Source: an uncultured Pseudomonadota bacterium
GTDB lineage: Bacteria; Pseudomonadota; Gammaproteobacteria; Burkholderiales; SG8-39
DNA: 6,028 bases
NCBI GenBank assembly: GCA_903895005.1
Contig: CAITSH010000447.1
Span: 1-6,028 of the forward strand
Reading direction: 5' to 3'
Below, piece by piece: positions 1-5,996 of the stretch. Made by a program: the position numbers and the translations under genes. Positions within the stretch are counted from its first letter, which is position 1; every line of letters starts with the position of its first letter. The notes beneath the pieces are model-generated. The model had not been told where the DNA came from. It saw nothing but the letters and a program-made list of their open reading frames with translations, and ran no database searches.

Positions 1-1463
1 AGGGCATACGCGTGCGACTGCCCGAAGCGGGTCTTGATGCGCAGGTCAGCGGCCGCGAGAAGCACCTGTACTCGGTGTACAAAAAAATGACCGAGAAGCA
101 CCTGTCGTTTTCACAGGTGCTGGATATCTACGGCTTTCGCGTCATCGTCAAGGACGTGCCCTCGTGTTACCTCGCGCTGGGTACCCTGCACGGCCTGTAC
201 AAACCGGTGCCGGGCAAGTTCAAGGACTACATTGCCATCCCCAAGGTCAACGGCTATCAGTCCTTGCACACCACGCTGATCGGCCCGTACGGCACGCCGG
301 TCGAGGTGCAGATACGTACGAGCGAGATGCACCATATCGCCGAAACTGGCGTTGCTTCGCACTGGCTGTACAAGACCTCCGATGCCTCGCTATCGGACGT
401 GCAGCAGCGCACGCACAAATGGCTGCAGTCGCTGCTCGATATCCAGAGCACCAGCGGCGATTCGGCCGAGTTCCTCGAGCACATCAAGGTCGACCTCTTC
501 CCGGATGAGGTGTACGTGTTCACGCCCAAGGGGCGCATCCTGTCGCTGCCGCGCGACGCCACGCCCGTTGACTTCGCCTACACGGTGCACACGGACATCG
601 GCAACCGTTGCGTTGCCGCCAAGATCAACCACGAGTTGGTGCCGCTGCGCACCGTGCTCAAGAACGGCGACCGTGTTGAGATCATCACCGCAAGCCACGC
701 CCACCCCAATCCGTCCTGGCTGACCTACGTCAAGACGGGGAAGGCGCGTTCGCAGATCCGCCATTTCCTGAAGACCATGCAACTGGGCGAATCGACCACG
801 CTGGGCGAGCGCCTGCTCAACCAGGCGCTGCGCACCCTGGGCAGTTCGGTCGGGGAGGTGACGGTCGAGCGCTGGGAAAAAATGTTGCGTGATTCGAGTG
901 CAAAATCGCGCAGTGAGGTGCTGGCCGACATTGGTCTTGGAAAACGCCTGCCCGCCATCGTTGCGCGGCGCCTGCTTGCGATTTACGACCATCCCGCGCC
1001 CCCCGGCGGCAAGGTCGCCGGTTCCATTGTCATTCGCGGCACCGAGGGCATTGCCGTTCAGTTTGCCGCCTGCTGCAACCCGATACCGGGTGACCCGATC
1101 ATCGGCTTCATCAAGAAGGGCGAGGGTCTGGTAATCCACACCCACGATTGCAAGACAGCCGTGCGCTCGCGCAGCGACCCCGACAAATGGATCGACGTGG
1201 ACTGGGATCCGGAAACCGACAAGTTGTTTGACGTCAACGTGCGTACCACCGTGCTCGACAAACGCGGCGTGCTGGCCAAGATCGCCGCGGCGATCGCTGA
1301 TGCCGGCTGTAACATCGCCAACATTTCGGTTGAAGAGAGCAGCGACATGTACGCGACCAACCATTTCACGCTGCAGGTCTCGAGCCGCCAGCACCTTGCT
1401 CGTGTCATGCGCGCGTTGCGCGCCATTCCCGAAGTTGTCCGGATCGCCCGCGTCAAGGACTGA
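1..1463 (+). CDS. spoT: Bifunctional (p)ppGpp synthetase/hydrolase SpoT (RelA/SpoT family), 5'-truncated by window edge
   Basis: This long RelA/SpoT-family enzyme makes and degrades the alarmone (p)ppGpp in the cytoplasm. The reading frame is open to the left edge (first full codon at base 3), so the GTG at base 12 is internal. About 485 C-terminal residues are present against roughly 700 for the family, so the N-terminal HD hydrolase domain lies outside. Counting from base 12, the synthetase domain covers about 1-120: GREKHLYSVYKKM (14-26), DIYGFRVIV (38-46), the loop KFKD (69-72) and NGYQSLHT (80-87), then VEVQIRT (97-103). A basic KFKD, rather than the acidic ExDD of monofunctional RelA, fits the SpoT/Rel class. 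A TGS domain follows at about 165-226, then a helical region, the Cys-Cys/His zinc-finger-like motif (C354-C355, H376, H378, C380) and a C-terminal ACT domain (about 408-480). No frameshift is seen. Hydrolase activity cannot be judged without the missing part. The product may equally be annotated Rel. Confidence 0.96.
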   Translation, partial: GIRVRLPEAGLDAQVSGREKHLYSVYKKMTEKHLSFSQVLDIYGFRVIVKDVPSCYLALGTLHGLYKPVPGKFKDYIAIPKVNGYQSLHTTLIGPYGTPVEVQIRTSEMHHIAETGVASHWLYKTSDASLSDVQQRTHKWLQSLLDIQSTSGDSAEFLEHIKVDLFPDEVYVFTPKGRILSLPRDATPVDFAYTVHTDIGNRCVAAKINHELVPLRTVLKNGDRVEIITASHAHPNPSWLTYVKTGKARSQIRHFLKTMQLGESTTLGERLLNQALRTLGSSVGEVTVERWEKMLRDSSAKSRSEVLADIGLGKRLPAIVARRLLAIYDHPAPPGGKVAGSIVIRGTEGIAVQFAACCNPIPGDPIIGFIKKGEGLVIHTHDCKTAVRSRSDPDKWIDVDWDPETDKLFDVNVRTTVLDKRGVLAKIAAAIADAGCNIANISVEESSDMYATNHFTLQVSSRQHLARVMRALRAIPEVVRIARVKD

Positions 1464-1501
1464 CCCGCTGGAAAGCCCCTTGCAGGCCGAGGCCGCTCGA
1501 T

Positions 1502-1527
1502 GGGCGCCGAGAATTCTCGGCGAACCC
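1502..1527 (+). terminator. Strong hairpin after spoT, possible terminator without a U-tract
   Basis: Bases 1505-1522 form a perfect 18-base palindrome, CGCCGAGAATTCTCGGCG. As RNA this folds to a 7-bp GC-rich stem with an AATT loop. GGG (1502-1504) can pair with CCC (1525-1527) across a two-base AA bulge, extending the helix. It begins 39 bases after the spoT stop. No T-run follows on the plus strand, so it is not a textbook intrinsic terminator. It could be an mRNA 3'-end stabiliser, a weak terminator, or a protein-binding site. The structure is seen directly; the function is inferred. Confidence 0.4.
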
Positions 1528-1572
1528 CCCGTCTCGCCGCCAGGCAAGGATTTCCGGGCGATGCCCTTATTA

Positions 1573-1584
1573 CTTAGCTAAGAT
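1573..1584 (+). promoter_or_regulatory. Palindrome and weak -10-like box just upstream of rdgB
   Basis: CTTAGCTAAG (1573-1582) is a perfect 10-base palindrome. It overlaps TAAGAT (1579-1584), which matches 4 of 6 positions of the sigma-70 -10 consensus. I see no convincing -35 at 16-18 bases upstream. If this box were used, transcription would start at or next to the rdgB ATG and give a nearly leaderless message. That would agree with the lack of a Shine-Dalgarno sequence there. Readthrough from spoT is an equally good explanation of rdgB expression. Confidence 0.2.
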
Positions 1585-1590
1585 GCATTG

Positions 1591-2208
1591 ATGAAAGAAC
1601 TCGTTCTAGCTTCCGGCAACGCCGGGAAAATCCGTGAATTTGAAGCCATGCTGGGGCCGCTCGGCTACACCGTCATTCCCCAGGGGAAACTCGATATCGC
1701 CGATGCGGAGGAACCGTACGGCACCTTTGTTGAAAATGCGCTCGCCAAGGCACGTCACGCCAGCCGGCTCTCCGGACGACCGGCGCTCGCTGACGATTCC
1801 GGCATTTGCGTGCGCGCCCTCGGCGGGGCACCCGGCGTGTATTCTGCGCGCTACGCCGGCGAAGCGCCCGCGGGCGAGCCGACGGGTCGTGAGGCGAATG
1901 ATGCACGGAACAATCAGAAGCTTATCGGGGCGCTCAAGGGCGTTGAGGACCGTGGCGCGCATTATCTGGCCGTCATCGTACTGCTGCGCCATGCCGACGA
2001 TCCGGAGCCATTGATCGCCGAGGGGCGCTGGCACGGCCGCTTCATCGACACGCCGCGCGGGGAAAATGGTTTTGGCTACGATCCCCACTTCCTGTTGCCC
2101 GAGGAGGGCAAGACGGCGGCACAACTGGATCCGGTGCGCAAGAACGCCCTCAGCCATCGTGGCAAGGCGTTGCAACGCTTGCTCACCCTGCTGCGCGAGA
2201 ACGCGTGA
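1591..2208 (+). CDS. rdgB: RdgB/HAM1-family dITP/XTP pyrophosphatase
   Basis: This cytoplasmic house-cleaning enzyme hydrolyses ITP, dITP and XTP to monophosphates and pyrophosphate, keeping deaminated purines out of DNA and RNA. The protein is 205 residues, the usual family length. Visible motifs are the N-terminal SGNAGKIREFE (8-18), an acidic segment with TFVENALAKA (45-54), the catalytic-region DDSG (68-71), FGYDP (161-165) and SHRG (188-191), all in family order. The ATG at 1591 is chosen because MKELVLASGNAGK aligns with family N-termini; an in-frame TTG sits one codon earlier at 1588. No Shine-Dalgarno sequence is evident before either start, which is unusual beside thiS and thiG in this window. 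The stop TGA overlaps the GTG start of hemW, suggesting translational coupling. In many proteobacteria rph precedes rdgB, but here the preceding gene is spoT. Confidence 0.96.
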   Translation: MKELVLASGNAGKIREFEAMLGPLGYTVIPQGKLDIADAEEPYGTFVENALAKARHASRLSGRPALADDSGICVRALGGAPGVYSARYAGEAPAGEPTGREANDARNNQKLIGALKGVEDRGAHYLAVIVLLRHADDPEPLIAEGRWHGRFIDTPRGENGFGYDPHFLLPEEGKTAAQLDPVRKNALSHRGKALQRLLTLLRENA

Positions 2209-3425
2209 TTCCCATTGTCCCGGTTGGGTCGGGCGCGCCGACCGTATCGGTGGTGCGTGACCTCAGCGGCGCGCGGCTTGAAGCACTGCCGCCTTTGTCG
2301 CTGTACGTGCACATTCCTTGGTGCGTGCGTAAATGCCCGTATTGCGATTTCAACTCGCACGAGGCGAAGCAGGCCATCCCGGAGGAGGCCTACGTCAATG
2401 CGCTGATCGGTGATCTTGAGGCCGCCCTGCCGCAGGTGTGGGGACGCCGCGTTTACAGTATTTTTTTCGGCGGTGGCACGCCCAGCCTGTTTTCAGCGAA
2501 ATCTATTGAAGCCATTCTCGGGGCGTTTCGCGCGCGCCTGCCGCTTGCGCCCGACTGCGAGATCACGCTCGAAGCCAACCCCGGTACGTTTGAATCGGAC
2601 AAATTTCGTGATTACCGCGCCGCCGGCGTGAACCGGCTGTCAATCGGCATACAAAGTTTTAACCCGCGTCACCTCAAGGCGCTGGGGCGCATTCACGATG
2701 ACGCCGAGGCGCATCGCGCGGTCGAGATCGCACACCGGCATTTTGACAATTTCAACCTCGACCTGATGTATGCCCTGCCGCAACAGACCCCCGAGGAATG
2801 CATGAGCGATGTGGGGATGGCGATCGCCTGCGGTACCCAGCATCTGTCGCTCTATCACCTCACGCTCGAACCCAATACACCGTTCCATCGTACGCCGCCG
2901 CCACTGCCTGACGATGACGCGGCGGCGATGATGCAGGAAGCGATCGAGTCCGCGCTCGGCGCGTCCGGTTTCCTGCATTACGAGACCTCGGCCTACGCCC
3001 GGGCCGGTCATGAGAGCCGCCACAACCTCAATTACTGGCGCTTCGGTGATTACCTTGGCATAGGCGCTGGAGCGCATTCCAAGCTGTCGTTTTCAGATCG
3101 CATTGTTCGCCAGATGCGCTGGAAGCATCCGCGCAGTTATCTCGAGCAGGCGGCGAGGGGCGCTTTCGTACAGGAAGAAAACTCCGTCGGCCGCGCCGAC
3201 AGGGTGTTTGAATTCATGATGAACGCACTGCGACTTACGGACGGGTTTACCGGCGACGATTTTGTCGCGCGCACCGGCCTGCCGCTGTCGGCGGCCGAAC
3301 GCGGGTTGCGGGAGGCGGAGGCGCGCGGCCTGCTGCGTCGCGAACCGCTGCGTATTGCACCGACCGAACTCGGGCGGCGCTTTCTCAATGATTTGCTGGA
3401 GCTGTTCCTGCCCGAAAAAACCTGA
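2205..3425 (+). CDS. hemW: Radical SAM heme chaperone HemW (formerly annotated as oxygen-independent coproporphyrinogen III oxidase-like)
   Basis: HemW is a radical-SAM-fold protein that binds heme and, in characterised members, delivers it to target proteins at the membrane. It is not a true coproporphyrinogen dehydrogenase. With the GTG start at 2205 the protein has 406 residues. The 4Fe-4S motif CVRKCPYC gives C40, C44 and C47. The extra cysteine that true HemN has two residues later is replaced (CDF), as expected for HemW. GGGTPS (89-94) is the SAM-binding glycine motif. HNLNYWRFGDYLGIGAGAHS (273-292) and a winged-helix-like HemN C-terminal region (about 330-400) follow. The chosen start overlaps the rdgB stop as GTGA and adds about 27 residues before the conserved LPPLSLYVHIPWC. 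In-frame GTG codons at 2250 and 2253 would give an N-terminus closer to the E. coli length, so the start is uncertain. There is no strong Shine-Dalgarno sequence before 2205. The function assignment is firm at family level. Confidence 0.94.
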   Translation: MIPIVPVGSGAPTVSVVRDLSGARLEALPPLSLYVHIPWCVRKCPYCDFNSHEAKQAIPEEAYVNALIGDLEAALPQVWGRRVYSIFFGGGTPSLFSAKSIEAILGAFRARLPLAPDCEITLEANPGTFESDKFRDYRAAGVNRLSIGIQSFNPRHLKALGRIHDDAEAHRAVEIAHRHFDNFNLDLMYALPQQTPEECMSDVGMAIACGTQHLSLYHLTLEPNTPFHRTPPPLPDDDAAAMMQEAIESALGASGFLHYETSAYARAGHESRHNLNYWRFGDYLGIGAGAHSKLSFSDRIVRQMRWKHPRSYLEQAARGAFVQEENSVGRADRVFEFMMNALRLTDGFTGDDFVARTGLPLSAAERGLREAEARGLLRREPLRIAPTELGRRFLNDLLELFLPEKT

Positions 3426-3452
3426 GAGGTGTCGCAATTCGACTACAGTGGT

Positions 3453-3499
3453 GGCTGGAAATGCCCACCTGGCGCGGGTTTCCAGCCTGCGGCAGGTGG
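3453..3499. terminator. Interleaved inverted repeats between convergent hemW and trmB, possible bidirectional terminator
   Basis: GGCTGGAAA (3453-3461) is a perfect inverted repeat of TTTCCAGCC (3479-3487). Inside that loop, CCACCTG (3465-3471) is a perfect inverted repeat of CAGGTGG (3493-3499). The two pairs interleave, so as nested hairpins they exclude each other, although a pseudoknot is topologically possible. In the first stem, CCC (3464-3466) and GGG (3476-3478) can lengthen the helix. The 94-base convergent gap suits a shared terminator, but only TTT (3501-3503) follows on the plus strand and no T-run follows on the minus strand. The dyads are seen directly; termination is inferred from position. 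Confidence 0.45.
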
Positions 3500-3519
3500 C
3501 TTTACCGCGCCGGCAGTGC

Positions 3520-4200
3520 TCAGCGCTTGCGGAAAATGATGTCCCAGACGCCGTGCCCGAGCTTGAGTCCGCGGCTCTCAAACTTGGTTTGCGGCCGGAC
3601 GTCTGTGGACGGTCTTGGCGCAAAGCCGTTGGCGGTATTGGCGATTGCCGGCTCGGCCGACAAGACCGCCAGTATGTGCTCGGCGTATTCCTGCCAGTCG
3701 GTGGCGGCATGGATAGTGCCACCGGGCTTTAGGCGTGAAGCGAGGAGGGCGACCAGCGGGCCCTGGATCAGGCGGCGTTTGTGATGGCGTTTTTTCGGCC
3801 AGGGATCGGGGAAAAAAATATGCGCGCCATCGAGTGAGGCGGGCGTGATCATTTTGTCCAGTACCTCCACCGCGTCATGCTGGATGATGCGTACGTTGGC
3901 AAGACCGAGCTCACCGATTTGCTTTAGCAGGCTGCCAACACCCGGGGTGTGCACCTCTATCCCGAGGTAGTCGTTGTCCGGGTGCGCACCGGCGATGGCC
4001 GCCGTCGTCTCGCCCATGCCAAACCCGATCTCAAGAATCTTCGGTGCGTTGCGCCCGAACGCCGGGTCAAGGTCGAGCAGTGCCGGCGCGTACGGAATGC
4101 CGAACACCGGCAGTAGCGACTGATGGGCGCGCTGCTGGGCGTTGGACAGGCGGCCCTGTCGCAGAACAAAGCTGCGGATGCTCCGCCGGTCTTCGGTCAT
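3520..4200 (-). CDS. trmB: tRNA (guanine-N7-)-methyltransferase TrmB
   Basis: TrmB transfers a methyl group from S-adenosylmethionine to N7 of G46 in the variable loop of tRNAs. From the ATG at 4200 the protein has 226 residues, near the E. coli length. Motifs include [12 protein letters not shown] (8-19), the SAM-binding LEIGFGMG (56-63), GIEVH (80-84), HDAVEVL (108-114), [14 protein letters not shown] (130-143, the family signature with catalytic Asp), TDW (167-169) and TKFESRG (205-211). The frame stays open upstream to a TTG at 4242 inside thiG, which would add 14 non-conserved residues. The ATG is preferred because it gives a standard N-terminus. Neither start has a clear Shine-Dalgarno sequence. 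The ATG lies only 10 bases after the thiG stop, so translation probably depends on coupling with thiG. The gene is convergent with hemW. Confidence 0.96.
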   Translation of the reverse strand: MTEDRRSIRSFVLRQGRLSNAQQRAHQSLLPVFGIPYAPALLDLDPAFGRNAPKILEIGFGMGETTAAIAGAHPDNDYLGIEVHTPGVGSLLKQIGELGLANVRIIQHDAVEVLDKMITPASLDGAHIFFPDPWPKKRHHKRRLIQGPLVALLASRLKPGGTIHAATDWQEYAEHILAVLSAEPAIANTANGFAPRPSTDVRPQTKFESRGLKLGHGVWDIIFRKR

Positions 4201-4210
4201 GGCGGCGGTG

Positions 4211-5014
4211 CTAGGCGGCTTTGGGCGCGGCGCCCGGCGCAATCAGGCCGCCGACCGGCGAGCTTGGGACTGCGGAGTAGAGCTTTTTCGGCATGCGCCC
4301 GGCGAGAAAGGCCTCGCGCCCGGCTTCGACCGCCTTTTTCATCGCGCATGCCATCAGTACCGGGTCTTGCGCCTTGGCGACCGCGGTATTCATCAGCACC
4401 GCATCGCAGCCCAGTTCCATCGCGATCGCCGCATCGGACGCGGTGCCGACGCCGGCATCCACCACCACCGGCACCTTCGCCGCCTCGATGATCAGTTGCA
4501 GGTTCCACGGGTTGAGTATGCCCATGCCCGAGCCGATCAGCGACGCGAGCGGCATGATGGCGACACAACCGATATCTTCGAGCTGTTTGGCGATGATCGG
4601 GTCGTCGCTGGTGTACACCATGACCTTGAAGCCCTCGGCCACCAGGGTCTTTGCGGCGGCGATGGTTTCGATGACATTGGGGTAGAGCGTATGCGGGTCG
4701 CCCAGCACCTCCAGCTTCACCAGGTCGTGGCCGTCGAGCAGCTCGCGCGCAAGGCGCAGCGTGCGCACGGCGTCCTCGGCGTTGTAGCATCCGGCCGTGT
4801 TGGGAAGGTAGGTGAATTTGGATGGCGGCAGCGCGTCAAGCAGCGAGGGCTCGCCGGCGTTCTGACCGATGTTGGTACGGCGGATTGCGACGGTGACAAT
4901 GTCTGCGCCGCTTGCCTCGACCGCGCGCCGCGTCTCGTCAAAATCCTTGTATTTGCCGGTGCCGATCAGCAGACGCGAGCGGTAGGTTTTGCCGGCCATG
5001 GTGAAGGTATGCAT
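4211..5014 (-). CDS. thiG: Thiazole synthase ThiG
   Basis: ThiG condenses 1-deoxy-D-xylulose 5-phosphate, dehydroglycine/iminoglycine and the ThiS thiocarboxylate to form the thiazole phosphate of thiamine, in the cytoplasm. The protein is 267 residues with a TIM-barrel pattern. IRRTNIGQ (44-51) and NTAGC (72-76) are conserved. LVKLEVLGD (98-106) carries K100, the lysine expected to form the Schiff base with the sugar phosphate. [19 protein letters not shown] and [20 protein letters not shown] form the phosphate-binding and C-terminal barrel segments. The ATG is fixed by the TGATG overlap with the thiS stop and by an AGGGGG ribosome-binding site six bases upstream. The C-terminal tail after GGLI is short and variable, as usual. 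The adenylyltransferase (ThiF or MoeB) and the glycine or tyrosine dehydrogenase partner (ThiO or ThiH) are not in the window and must be elsewhere. Confidence 0.97.
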   Translation of the reverse strand: MHTFTMAGKTYRSRLLIGTGKYKDFDETRRAVEASGADIVTVAIRRTNIGQNAGEPSLLDALPPSKFTYLPNTAGCYNAEDAVRTLRLARELLDGHDLVKLEVLGDPHTLYPNVIETIAAAKTLVAEGFKVMVYTSDDPIIAKQLEDIGCVAIMPLASLIGSGMGILNPWNLQLIIEAAKVPVVVDAGVGTASDAAIAMELGCDAVLMNTAVAKAQDPVLMACAMKKAVEAGREAFLAGRMPKKLYSAVPSSPVGGLIAPGAAPKAA

Positions 5015-5217
5015 CAGCCGCCCCCTACTGCTACAACGATTTCGAATTGGTCGCCGTTGGCGAGGCGTGTTTCGGCGTAGCGGCTGCGCGGAATGATCTC
5101 GCCGTTGCGCTCTATTGCGACGCGTTTGCCGGCGAGCGCGAGTTCATCGAGCAGTTCGGTCACGGCAAGCGCGCGCCCGAACTGTCTGCTGTCGCCGTTA
5201 ATGGTTACTTGCAGCAA
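5014..5217 (-). CDS. thiS: Sulfur carrier protein ThiS
   Basis: ThiS is a small ubiquitin-fold protein whose C-terminal glycine is adenylated and converted to a thiocarboxylate. It donates sulfur to ThiG for the thiamine thiazole ring. From the TTG at 5217 the protein has 67 residues, the family length. It begins [13 protein letters not shown], contains [18 protein letters not shown] (33-50) and [14 protein letters not shown], and ends in the required terminal Gly-Gly (here GGG). The TTG is selected because GGAGA (5229-5225 read on the minus strand) lies seven bases upstream and the conserved beta-strand starts right there. The frame remains open to 5376, but that extension lacks conservation and overlaps the neighbouring gene. 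The stop TGA shares its A with the thiG ATG, so the two proteins, which form a complex, are translationally coupled. Confidence 0.94.
   Translation of the reverse strand: MLQVTINGDSRQFGRALAVTELLDELALAGKRVAIERNGEIIPRSRYAETRLANGDQFEIVVAVGGG
5021..5026 (-). promoter_or_regulatory. thiG ribosome-binding site embedded in the ThiS Gly-Gly codons
   Basis: Read on the minus strand, AGGGGG lies six bases before the thiG ATG. It falls within the codons for the terminal valine-glycine-glycine of ThiS (gta ggg ggc ggc tga). The catalytic tail of one protein thus also supplies the ribosome-binding site of the next. This supports the thiG start and the coupling. Confidence 0.6.
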
Positions 5218-5224
5218 GGTAATG

Positions 5225-5229
5225 TCTCC
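5225..5229 (-). promoter_or_regulatory. thiS ribosome-binding site
   Basis: GGAGA on the minus strand sits seven bases before the TTG at 5217. It decides the thiS start in favour of TTG, because no in-frame ATG is suitably placed near the conserved N-terminus. Confidence 0.65.
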
Positions 5230-5268
5230 AATATAACTGCCGCGAATGCGGATTGCCGGTGTGTGTCG

Positions 5269-5274
5269 ATTATA
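5269..5274 (-). promoter_or_regulatory. Perfect -10 box (TATAAT) upstream of thiS
   Basis: The minus strand reads TATAAT exactly, 17 bases after the RraA-like stop codon and about 50 bases before the thiS start. No good -35 is visible at 16-18 bases upstream (the 17-base spacing gives AAAATA) and there is no TGn extension. The -35 match is therefore poor and the promoter might need an activator. A start about seven bases downstream would leave a leader of roughly 45 bases. That is too short for a TPP riboswitch, but it includes a small CCGC/GCGG hairpin (5240-5251). The short gap to the upstream gene also allows readthrough. Confidence 0.45.
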
Positions 5275-5290
5275 GCCGTACCGCGATGCC

Positions 5291-5968
5291 TTATTTTGCT
5301 CCCGAGGTGTCGCAGCCACGCGCCTTGAGCACCTCGTCGACCCATTTTCGGTCGTAGGCGCCGGAGGCGATGGCAACCATGGCCGCCTGCTCCAGCTTGT
5401 TCTGCGCTTCGGCGGCGGTGATGATCGCCTCGGCGTCTTCCTGGGCGATCGCCAGCACGCCGTCGTGATCGCCGGTGATTAGGTCGCCGGGGCGTACGAC
5501 CAGGCCGCCCACCGTCACCACGACGTTGATTTCGCCCGGGCCATCCTTGAAGGGGCCGCGGTGGGTTACGCCGGCGGCGTAAACGGGGAAGTCGTTTTCG
5601 GCAAGGATTTCCGAATCTCGGATGGCGCCGTCGATGATGAAGCCGGCAATGCCGCGCTTTTGCGCCCATCCGGTCATGATCTCGCCAATGATCGCCGTAT
5701 CAAGCGCGCCTCCAGCATCGACGACAATTACGTCGCCGGGTGCCGCCATGTCGATGGCCTTGTGCACCATCAGGTTGTCACCCGGGCGCGTTTTTACCGT
5801 GAATGCGGTGCCGATCATTTTTCCCGACTGGTGCATCGGTTGCAGCGAAGCGCCGTGCACGCGCCCCATGTTGTCGCTCACATTGGAAACGGGCAGGGCG
5901 CGCAGCCGTTCGAGGAGCTTGGGGTCGGCGCGTTTCGGGGAGGGGAGAATGCGAAATCCAATGGCCAT
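5291..5968 (-). CDS. RraA / HMG-CHA aldolase family protein
   Basis: The protein is 225 residues and belongs to the RraA-like fold. That family includes E. coli RraA (which binds RNase E) and class II 4-hydroxy-4-methyl-2-oxoglutarate/4-carboxy-4-hydroxy-2-oxoadipate aldolases, some with oxaloacetate decarboxylase activity. Visible marks are VSNVSDNMGR (27-36), GTAFTVKTRPGDN (53-65), GDVIVVDAGG (78-87), GEIMTGWA (95-102), IIDGAIRDSE (111-120) and GDLITGDHDGVLAI (161-174). E96 lies 21 residues before R117-D118, matching the acidic-X20-Arg-Asp pattern used for substrate and divalent metal binding. That favours an enzyme over a pure regulator. The protein is longer than E. coli RraA (about 160 residues), with additional N- and C-terminal segments. 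The ATG at 5968 is the likely start; its ribosome-binding site is weak. No catabolic genes lie beside it in the window, so the substrate is unknown and I give no gene symbol. Confidence 0.85.
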   Translation of the reverse strand: MAIGFRILPSPKRADPKLLERLRALPVSNVSDNMGRVHGASLQPMHQSGKMIGTAFTVKTRPGDNLMVHKAIDMAAPGDVIVVDAGGALDTAIIGEIMTGWAQKRGIAGFIIDGAIRDSEILAENDFPVYAAGVTHRGPFKDGPGEINVVVTVGGLVVRPGDLITGDHDGVLAIAQEDAEAIITAAEAQNKLEQAAMVAIASGAYDRKWVDEVLKARGCDTSGAK

Positions 5969-5996
5969 GGAGCGTCCATCTGGCGTGGTATTGGAT
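5956..5996. repeat. Nested inverted repeats spanning the RraA-like start codon
   Basis: ATCCAAT (5956-5962) is a perfect inverted repeat of ATTGGAT (5990-5996). Inside it, ATGGA (5967-5971) is a perfect inverted repeat of TCCAT (5975-5979) with a three-base loop. The ATG of the RraA-like gene (5968-5966 on the minus strand) lies within the structure. In the transcript this could form a stem with an inner hairpin masking the start. It may also be chance or an operator. Confidence 0.35.

Noticed and set aside
12..14. GTG at base 12 as the real spoT start
   Set aside because: The frame is open to the left edge and the synthetase domain is cut in the middle, so the gene starts outside the window.
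390..1547. 385-codon minus-strand ORF antisense to spoT
   Set aside because: It lies opposite a clearly conserved gene, has low-complexity composition and no recognisable motif. Long antisense ORFs are expected in GC-rich coding DNA.
1606..2175. 189-codon minus-strand ORF antisense to rdgB
   Set aside because: It is a shadow of rdgB with no conserved sequence and no supporting start signals.
3093..3722. Minus-strand ORF of 209 codons across the hemW/trmB junction
   Set aside because: It overlaps both real genes in other frames, and its Arg/Ser/Pro-rich product matches nothing recognisable.
4201..4242. TTG start for trmB at 4242
   Set aside because: It would overlap thiG by 32 bases and add residues absent from the family. 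The ATG at 4200 gives a standard length.
4142..5080. 312-codon plus-strand ORF antisense to trmB and thiG
   Set aside because: It mirrors thiG and trmB, is rich in Arg, His and Asp typical of antisense translation, and shows no family motif.
5218..5290. TPP riboswitch upstream of thiS
   Set aside because: The gap is too short and I cannot see the conserved THI-box elements.
5218..5376. Upstream extension of thiS to base 5376
   Set aside because: The extra 53 residues overlap the RraA-like gene, are not conserved in ThiS proteins, and a good ribosome-binding site marks the TTG at 5217.
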